DNA from: Ditylenchus dipsaci
Lineage: Eukaryota > Nematoda > Chromadorea > Rhabditida > Anguinidae
DNA length: 64,000 bases
Direction of reading: 5' to 3'
Assembly (NCBI GenBank): GCA_004194705.1
Contig: SADC01000790.1
Location: 1 to 64,000 of the forward strand
Part shown: in pieces, positions 56,137 through 64,000 of the stretch
Position numbering within the stretch: position 1 is the first letter of the stretch
How the letters are laid out: each line of letters begins with the position of its first letter
Translations under genes and position numbers: made by a program
Notes under the pieces: model-generated
Seen by the model: only the letters and a program-made list of their open reading frames with translations
Databases searched by the model: none
Told to the model about the DNA's origin: nothing

Positions 56137-58192
56137 ATGAGCAACGACGACGAATACATCGAACACGACGACAAATCAGACGATGAATGCGAAGAAAATA
56201 TTAGACAGTTTGCTGAAATTACGAACACAGATGAAGCCTTCGCGCATGCCATGCTTCAAGACGACAACTTCGATCTTCAGGTAAGGTTTATTGTGCTAAT
56301 AATTCTTTCTCACACTTAATAATGAAAAAATTCAGGCGGCTCTGGCCAAATTTTTCTCAGGCCAGCAGGCAGATGATCTTTCAGGAGATATTCTAGAAGT
56401 GGCCTCTTCAACGTCCACAGTCAAAATCCAGACTCAGCAGATTACTCAGGTGCCTCCCAAAAAAAAGTTCCGTCGTGACAATGAATTCCCTGCCGAATTG
56501 TCTATGGTTAGCTGGAACGTTGATGCAACCGAAGCAGCGCATTTGAACACTCGTTTTAAGGCTGTGCTATATCTCATCGCCAAGTAAGATAAAGTATTTA
56601 TAGTCTTTGAGGAAAAAAAAATCAACTGTTGGATGTGTTGGTCAATTTACGGAAGCCACCCCGACTGTCACCTGGTAAACTTCAGTGAAAAAGTTTTTGT
56701 GCATTCTTGTCGAGCGTGTATGAGGCCTTTTTAGATTCGGCTCTCCACCTTTGGAGGTCAGAAAAAGTATACATTGGTATTCCACTTAAAAGGGGCAGAC
56801 TTTTTGTTGTAACGTAAAAAGCGGGAAGCTAACCCACTGCGCTACACGTGAAGAACTTGTAGAAATAGTCGTAACTTCACCTTTATGTAACACTTTTACG
56901 GTTATTTTTTGACATCGACTACTACTTCACTTTACATACCTTTTTTCATATATTCTATTTTCTTATCTCTGATGTTTTTACACCTTTTTGTGGCTGAGAT
57001 TTGTCAATAGAGTGGTCAAACACCTTGATTGAAAATAATTTTTGAGAAAATCACACCAACCTCACACAAAAAACCCGTGGTTTTTTATTTCGGTGTTTCT
57101 AGTGGAGTTTTACCTTATATTTGGTGTGATTTTCTCAAAAAATTATTTCAATCAGGGTGTTTGACCACTCAATTGATAGAGGAGAATCTCAGCTACAAAA
57201 CGGTGTTTAAACATCTGAGAGAAGAGAACAGAATATATGAAAAAAGGTATGTGAAGGTCATCGGAATGACTTCCAAGTCACAGTCAGGGTACCTCCCTTG
57301 TTAGAGAAACTCAACAGGGTCTTTAAGGATAAATCCGGAAGTCATTTTTCTGCAAGAAGTGACTGATGACGTGATGCAGGCTCTCACTCAGCTGATGGAG
57401 CCTGTGTATAACATGTTCGTTTCCAATCCTACCTTCACATATTACTGTGTTACATTGGTAATCTCTAGATCGTGAAGCGATAAATAATTATATTCTAACT
57501 CCAGGTCAGCAAGAACATCGAGGTAGAGAGGCATGAAATTATCGAATTCGATACATCTATGGGTCGCAAAGCAATCCTAATTGAGGTATGGCTAGACTGT
57601 TTGATTTATTTCGTCTAAATCTTGAACCGTTGTTTTTAGGCTCAATGGCAAAAGCTGAAGCTGAAATTGATCAACTCTCATTTGGAAAGCATGAAAGAGC
57701 ATTCGGGTCAGCGATCTAAGCAGTTTGAGCAGTGCATAAGTAAGTTGGATGCTCTTTCTAGAGTGGATCCGTCAAACACGCTGGCTATTTTCGGAGGGGA
57801 TCTTAATCTCAGGGATGAGGAGGTTGGTTTTTGTCACTACCGTAAATAATTCACCATGGTTTTTACATTTTTAGGTGTGTGCTTTGCCGAAGAATATAAA
57901 AGATGCGTGGAAAGAAGCTGGTAGCAAGATGCAGCACAAGTTCAGCTGGGACATGTTGAAGAATGACAATCACAAGAACTATGGCAGGGCCAGATGTCGT
58001 TTCGATCGAATCTACTACTCAGGACCTTATGTGGATGTTGACTTCTCGTTGCAGGGAACTCAGCGAATTAAACAAATCTATTGCTTTCCCAGTGATCACT
58101 TTGGATCAGCTGTCGCTTTACAATCCTCCAGGACAATGATAATGTGTAATTTGTTGACAGATACTTATTGTTTTGATGTGTACACTGTTTGA
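56137..58192 (+). CDS. TDP2: Tyrosyl-DNA phosphodiesterase 2
   Basis: Six exons (56137-56280, 56336-56583, 57328-57457, 57505-57585, 57640-57822, 57875-58192) join in frame to 367 residues, close to human TDP2 (362). An N-terminal acidic segment leads to a UBA-like region (NTDEAFAHAMLQDDNFDLQ). The EEP-type catalytic domain follows with all four signature motifs: SWNVD (about residue 108), FLQEV, FGGDLNLRD and FPSDHFGS. TDP2 removes 5'-tyrosyl adducts left by topoisomerase II. I chose the start at 56137; an in-frame ATG at 56077 would add 20 residues that look like untranslated sequence, and an acceptor-like AG lies 7 nt before 56137. Intron 2 (744 bp) carries a foldback; the other introns are 47-55 bp. 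Confidence 0.95.
56915..57265. mobile_element. Foldback in TDP2 intron 2
   Basis: Arms of about 150 bp (CACTTTACATACCTTTTTTC, GTGGTCAAACACCTTGATTG, TTTTGAGAAAATCACACCAA) mirror each other. Just to the left, 56831-56857 on the minus strand reads TAGCGCAGTGGGTTAGC, a strong tRNA A-box match, without a B box at the usual distance. Confidence 0.7.
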
Positions 58193-58214
58193 GCATTTGC
58201 GGTATGAGAGGTTT

Positions 58215-58220
58215 AATAAA
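58215..58220 (+). terminator. TDP2 poly(A) signal
   Basis: AATAAA 22 nt after the TDP2 stop codon; the 3' UTR would be very short and end before the hAT-like element. Confidence 0.6.
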
Positions 58221-58341
58221 AAAACTTATACAGATAATCTCTCGTGATTTATGTTTGGAAAACCGGGCACTTGGCGATATTTTTGTTTGAAATCTCGACG
58301 AATTGTACTGATAAGTTCCATTTCGGCTTTACGCTTATATG

Positions 58342-59270
58342 TAGGGTTGTCAAACGTTCGAAATTTTCGAACGTTCGATTCGACGAACATTCGAAGTTTG
58401 AAATTTTCGAACGTTCGGTTCGATTCGAAGTTCGAGTTCGAAATTTTCGAACGTTCGGTTCGATCCGAAGTTCGAGTTCGAAAATTTCGAACGTTCGATT
58501 CGAAATTTTCGAACGTTTGATTCGAAGTTTGAATCATACAGTTTTCACATGTTCGATTTATAAAAATCTGATTATTTCGAATTCAAGCTTCGAATCTGAC
58601 ATTTATTCTATGCTAGTTTTTATGATTCTGTAAATGTTCTTGATGCTTTTAGTTTAACAGTTATGCCGAGCGACGTTTGGGCAACTTTTGTGAAAAAGGG
58701 CGACAAGGCAGTTTGCAAGTGTGTGCTGAATATTCGCTTGGAAAAAGTGGAGCCACAACAAATCTATCTTCTCATCTACAATCTGCGAAACATAACGAAG
58801 CTATGGTAAAATTCGATGGTCCAAGCGCGAAGAAGGCACGAACGGAAACACTCCCTTCGATATTCAGTCCGAATTACTCGAAAGTATGACAATTCAAAAA
58901 ATTTTCAATTTGATTAACCTAAATTAGGTAAATAAATTTCCCTAATTACACGTTCGATTCGAATTCAAGAATTTTCGAATCGAACGTTTGGTTCGAAGTT
59001 TGAATTCGAAAATTTTCGAATCGAACGTTTGGTTCGAAGTTTGAATTCGAAAATTTTCGAATCGAACGTTCGGTTCGAAGTTTGAATTCGAAATTTTCGA
59101 ATCGAACGTTCGGTTCGAAGTTCGAGTTTGAAATTTTCGAATCGAACGTTCGGTTCGAAGTTCGGGTTCGAAAATTTTCGAACGAACATTCGGTTCGAAG
59201 TCGAACGTTCGAAAAAATCTCGAACATTTGACTCGAAGTTCGAAATCGAACGTTCGATTCGACAACCCTA
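58342..59270 (+). mobile_element. hAT-like element with CGAACGTTCG arrays and BED-finger relic
   Basis: The tips are TAGGGTTGTCAAACGTTCG and, inverted, TCGACAACCCTA. Arms are tandem units of TTCGAACGTTCGGTTCGA and GAAGTTCGAGTTCGAAATTT. Adjacent 8-mers CTTATATG and CAAAAATG agree only partly, so the target duplication is decayed or absent. The interior carries the BED fragment described next. Confidence 0.7.
58663..58889 (+). pseudogene. BED zinc-finger fragment of a hAT transposase
   Basis: A start at 58663 (MPSDVWATFVKKGDKAVC) continues, after a one-base shift near 58718, as VCAEYSLGKSGATTNLSSHL followed by QSAKHNEAM. Together they give the BED pattern CX2C…HX5H with the aromatic VW. BED fingers lie at the N-terminus of hAT transposases. 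The rest of the transposase is absent. The frameshift disables it. Confidence 0.75.
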
Positions 59271-59422
59271 CAAAAATGTAACCGCAACACAAAACATTTG
59301 AGTGTTTACATGTGTACACAAAACATCACTGTTCCAGACACAGAGTTTTTTATTATTAAATTAGCGAATGTTTTGGTATTAAGAACTAGGCTGTACACTG
59401 AAATATATGCGCCAATATAGTA

Positions 59423-59592
59423 CGGTCGAACCTCGATAAACCGGCACTCGATAAACCGGCACCGTTGATAAACCGGCACCCTGTCGACACTTGATTTGGC
59501 CAGGTGCTCGACGCTTTAAGGAAAACGACACCTCGATAAACCGGCACCCTTAGGTCGGTCCCTAGGGCTGCCGGCTTATCGAAGTTTGACTG
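59423..59592. mobile_element. pogo-type MITE with TA duplication
   Basis: CGGTCGAACCTCGATAAACC and complement (CGAAGTTTGACTG) with TA on each side; the interior repeats GATAAACCGGCACC. Confidence 0.72.
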
Positions 59593-59702
59593 TACTTGGT
59601 GTTTTGGTGCGAAATTTTTTAGTGAGAGTTGTTTCGGTAAGAGCTTTTTAGTAAGAAATTTTTAGGTGACAGCACGAAAAACGGTATTTTGGTTAGAGAT
59701 TT

Positions 59703-60650
59703 TTCGACGCTACTCGGTAATACCCCCCCCCCCCAAAAAAAGCTACTCGGGATACCCCCCCCCCCAAAATCAAGATTTTTAGGAGTGGTCAAAACCCATT
59801 TTTAAGCAATAATTTCGCCATAAAAGGTCCAGAAAAGCAATTTAAAAGGGATTATGGGCTGTATTGGGAGGGGAAGGGAATAATACAGGGCCACTTTTTT
59901 TTAGCTGCTTTACCATGTTTTTCAACTCGGGCCGTGGCAAAAATAGACTCTATATGCATTTTATGATCAAGTGTACTTCTCGGAATCATGTCTGAGGTAA
60001 GTGCGTGCGCGCATCTCTAACTCTCAAGCCCCCTGCGCCCCGAAGGGGCGCAGGGGGCTTGGGGCTTGGAGTTGAGATGCGCACACCCACATACCTTAGA
60101 CACAAATCACTCGAAAGCGACTCTGGATGCATGAAAAAACATGCATACCAGAGTTATTTATGCGGTAGGCCCCAGTATTCAAAACTATGTTCAACATCTT
60201 TGATTTTACGACCGAAAAGGGTTTCCCCCTCTTCAGGCCTGGGGCTACGAGCCAGAGGCTCAGCCGTCCAAAATTTACACGACAACCATCAGGATCCACC
60301 CGGCTGATCGGTCCGATCATTTCGAGTAGTTATACTTTCACGTGCACCACAAGTGGCTGGGTTTGAAAGTGACTTCAACGCTAAGAGAATTAATACTCTT
60401 TGGTACTTATAGGCACTATAGAAGTGGCCCCTGTTTTGTCCCTTCCCCTCCCAATACAGCCCTTGAACCCTATTTTATTTGCTTTTCTGGACCTTTTATG
60501 GCGAAATTATTGCTTAAAAATGGGTTTTGACCACTCCTAAAAATCTTGATTTTTGGGGGGGGGTATAACCGAGTAGCTCCTAGGATTGGGGGGGGGGGTA
60601 TTCCCGAGTAGCACTTTTTGGGGGGGGGGGGTATAACCGAGTAGCGCCGA
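59703..60650. mobile_element. Long palindrome centred on the GC hairpin core (locus 3)
   Basis: The outer arms begin CGCTACTCGGTAATACCCCC and contain AATCAAGATTTTTAGGAGTG, TTTCGCCATAAAAGGTCCAG and TGTATTGGGAGGGGAAGGGA, all inverted on the right. The centre (about 59940-60190) is an A-B core with the CCCCCTGCGCCCCGAAGGGG loop. About 130 bp on the right (60200-60370) has no partner on the left. Confidence 0.8.
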
Positions 60651-60853
60651 TTTTTCAATACGCGGTTATTTCGGTTAGTAATTTTTTGGTAACAGCACGA
60701 AAAATTTCGTACCAAAACGACCAAGTGCCAAATTGGCGCGTATATTTCGGTGTACAGCTAAAAAACTAAACATGAATCCCGTATTTTTAAGCATATGAAA
60801 GTTTGATACACTTGTGTTACTCTGAAGTATGCTGCCAGCTTAGTGGACAGGAA

Positions 60854-61684
60854 GGCTGTACGAACTTTCGTAACAAGACAATTTCGTAAGAGCGAATTTT
60901 CGTAAGAGCGAACTTTCGTAAGAAACATTTTCGTAACAGCGAAAATTCGTAAGAAAGATTTTCGTAAGAGCGAATTTTCGTAAGAAACTTTTTCGTAACA
61001 GCGAATTTTCGTAACGAATTTCTTTCGTAAGACGAAATAATCGAATTTTTTTTCAGTTTTAATCGATTTTTCTAATTGAGGATTTCATCTGATTCATTTG
61101 TTTTGGCCTTTCTGTCACTGTTTGACACTTCGAACAGTTAATTATATGACTATTAACGGTATGAGCACAAAAGTTGGTAAGCATAGGTCATATGACTGAA
61201 AATTTTGATAATTAGTTGACCCCAGATTTTCATCCATTAGGAGACCAGCAGAAATACCAAAAGCATGGTGAAAAAGTCCGAGCTAGAATTCATATATTAT
61301 ATACTACACATAGCTATTTCCCATTAGTGGCATGTATGGTGCAGTAGGTAAGTTGATGGAATGAATTTTTTTCACTAGTGGTTCGATTCCACCCTCTGAC
61401 TGTTTCATTTTTTTCTTGACTATTTTTGTTCAAAACATCACAGAAGCTATAAGAAACATCAAAGGAGGATCAAAAAGCAAAAAAAAGCAACTTAACATAT
61501 CACTAATGTTACTGAAAACCGCGTTACGAAAAAGCTTGTTACGAAAATTCGCTCTTACGAAAAAGTTTCTTACGAAAATTCGCTCTTACGAAAAAGTTTC
61601 TTACGAATTTTCGCTCTTACGAAAAAAATTTCTTACGAAAATTCGCTCTTACGAAATTGTCTTGTTACGAAAGTTCTTACAGCC
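60854..61684. mobile_element. MULE-like foldback with TTTCGTAAGAGCGAA arrays
   Basis: GGCTGTACGAACTTTCGTAA and complement are flanked by GACAGGAA (60846-60853, 61685-61692). Arms of about 165 bp are arrays of AAATTTCGTAAGAGCGAATT-type units. The interior contains a tRNA-like stretch (about 61337-61400) with TGGTGCAGTAGG (A box) and GGTTCGATTCC (perfect B box). Confidence 0.8.
61335..61402 (+). other. tRNA-like sequence with A and B boxes
   Basis: TGGTGCAGTAGG and GGTTCGATTCC are about 35 nt apart, a tRNA-like spacing, and the T arm can pair (GTGG/CCAC). An acceptor stem and a normal anticodon arm are not evident, so a tRNA pseudogene or SINE head fits better than a working tRNA. Confidence 0.35.
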
Positions 61685-61896
61685 GACAGGAAACCCGAGT
61701 TGAAAATCACCTAGTAATATTGAGATCGCAATTTTTCAAATAAAATGTTTGAAATCCCTCATTTATTCGAAATATTTTGATGATTTTATTTTCTGGCTAA
61801 CTGAACGCTGTGATGTTCGTCCTGTCTTTTTCTTTTTGTAATTTTTTTGCGTTACCAATTTTTAAATCAGTCATTCAAAAACCAAGCAGATTAAGA

Positions 61897-62691
<795 letters not shown>

Positions 62692-62704
62692 TGAAGAAAG
62701 TTGA

Positions 62705-63400
62705 AATTTCGGCCCTACCGGAGTATAAACCCCCCACCCCACCCAAATTTTTTTAAAGTGTTTTTAAACACCCTATATCGACCCAAAATTGCCTCGGGAG
62801 TTCAAAAAAGACATTATTTTTGAGTTCTGGTTAATAAAAAATTGAGTTTTGGACATTTTGAAATTTTGACCATTTGCCTGTTTTGGCATGTTTTGGCCAC
62901 TGGAGCTGGGCAAAAATAGTCTCTAAATGCATTTTTGTTCAAGAGTCTTCTCGGAATTAAGTCTAAGGTAAGTGAGTGCGCGCATCTCTAACCAACCAAG
63001 CCCCTGCGCCCCCTTCGGGGGCGCAGGGGGCTTGGTTGCTTGGGGTGAGATGCGCACACCCACATACCTTAGACACAAATCACTCGAAAGTGACTCTGGA
63101 TGCATAAAAAATGTATGCATACCAGAGTTTATTTATGCGGTAGGCCCCAGTCAACAAAACTATGTTCAACATCTTCCTTTTCACACTAAATTGGCCTTTT
63201 TTGGTCCTTTCCCATCCTAATATGGCCCTAAATCCCTTCAAAAATGGTCAAAATAGGTATATTTGGTGGTCCCAAAACTAGAACACAAAAATAATGCCTT
63301 TTTCGAGCTTCTGAGGCAACTTTAGGTCGATATAGGGTGTTTGGAACACTTTAAAAAAATTTCATTTGGGGGGGGGTTATAGCGCCGAAATTTCTTTCAA
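62705..63400. mobile_element. Long palindrome centred on the GC hairpin core (locus 4), in a PSMC5 intron
   Basis: Arms with AAATTTTTTTAAAGTGTTTT, TATATCGACC and CAAAAATAATG-like blocks face each other around an A-B core (about 62930-63170) whose loop is CCCCTGCGCCCCCTTCGGGG. No exon is seen in this part of the intron. Confidence 0.75.
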
Positions 63401-63603
63401 AAAAACCCACGAACTTTTTATTAGGTGAGACATATTTTTATCAAAAATTTACCAAAATTTTCAGTTGAAAATTTTCCAATTTGCTAGGCTGGAAAGTTTT
63501 CTATAACATTTTTAACAGCTCTAGTTTTACCAAATTGCCGAACCCCATTATTTCGCCCAATCGGGATTCAGTCCAGATCCTAATCGGATAATTTGTTTCA
63601 AAT

Positions 63604-63850
63604 AAGCTTCGGAGCTAGTATCGAATACCCCTCCCAATAATCTGAAATGTTCAAAATCGCTGTAACTACTCTTTGAAACAACAAGTTTAGGACTCAGGCT
63701 CAGGGATAGGGCAGCGTACGCAAGCTGTGACTAATAACTGTGTTATGACCCTTTTCCAGGGCCTGGGATATATATTTAGTTACTTTTTACTAAGTTTAAC
63801 AAGGGAAAATCGTTGGGAAGGGTATTCTATACCAGGGTCAAAGCTTCTAT
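63604..63850. mobile_element. Palindromic MITE, relative of 17394-17629
   Basis: GAGCTAGTATCGAATACCCC on the left and GGGTATTCTATACCAG on the right. The centre, on the minus strand, reads ATTAGTCACAGCTTGCGTAC like the centre of the 17394 copy. Confidence 0.55.
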
Positions 63851-64000
63851 TCCAGATTCCTGAAATTTGTTACACGGAAGTCCTTGTCTCGAAGTCCATG
63901 ATTATTTAAAAAGTCCTAATCCCGGTCCACAAAATTTTTTTACCCAAAATCCGATCAATACTGTTTCTTCATCCCTAAATAAAATGATCTTTTTAGGGTG

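Noticed and set aside
59960..60005. Resemblance of the type A half-core to the 5' end of U2 snRNA (CTTCTCGG and CTAAG with the same spacing)
   Set aside because: The match is about 13 bases, the branch-site pairing sequence GTAGTA is not in place, and no Sm site is seen; probably chance.

Overview
The window is nuclear DNA of an invertebrate animal. It is AT-rich and gene-poor, with spliced genes, AATAAA poly(A) signals, many introns of only about 46-55 bp beside a few kilobase-size ones, and animal-type genes such as an HSF transcription factor, a Barentsz/CASC3 homologue, TDP2 and FLYWCH-type transposases. The phylum cannot be fixed from sequence alone.

Five host genes are supported. A heat-shock factor (23652-30136, +) and a CASC3/MLN51/Barentsz exon-junction-complex gene (32339-43369, -) converge and together cover about 20 kb, mostly repeat-filled introns. 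RPS27 (53507-53807, -), TDP2 (56137-58192, +) and the 5' part of PSMC5/Rpt6 (61897-62646, +, running off the window) lie in the right third. They are unrelated housekeeping or regulatory genes; nothing suggests an operon. All five have a splice-acceptor-like AG 7-36 nt upstream of the start codon, which would fit spliced-leader trans-splicing but could also be chance in AT-rich DNA.

Most of the rest is mobile DNA. At 1008-5982 there is a Ty3/gypsy retrotransposon with CAATA target duplications and broken gag and pol. MULE-type elements with FLYWCH transposase relics lie at 7966-10144 and 33682-35742, and a probable gene-capturing relative at 35759-36319. There are also a pogo/Tigger transposase relic (14150-14891), hAT-like elements (19884-21218, 48829-50303, 58342-59270), TTAA-flanked and TAA-flanked elements, and dozens of foldback elements. 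Several target-site duplications can be read directly, and some elements are nested three deep.

Two patterns stand out. First, many unrelated element families have terminal inverted repeats built from tandem short sub-repeats. Second, a GC-rich hairpin core of about 120 nt occurs at least eight times, usually at the exact centre of palindromes 700-950 bp long whose outer arms differ from locus to locus. Each half of that core carries a near-perfect 5' splice-site consensus. Tandem arrays (39-bp minisatellite at 40400-41117, roughly 165-bp satellite-like units at 10150-11370) complete the picture.
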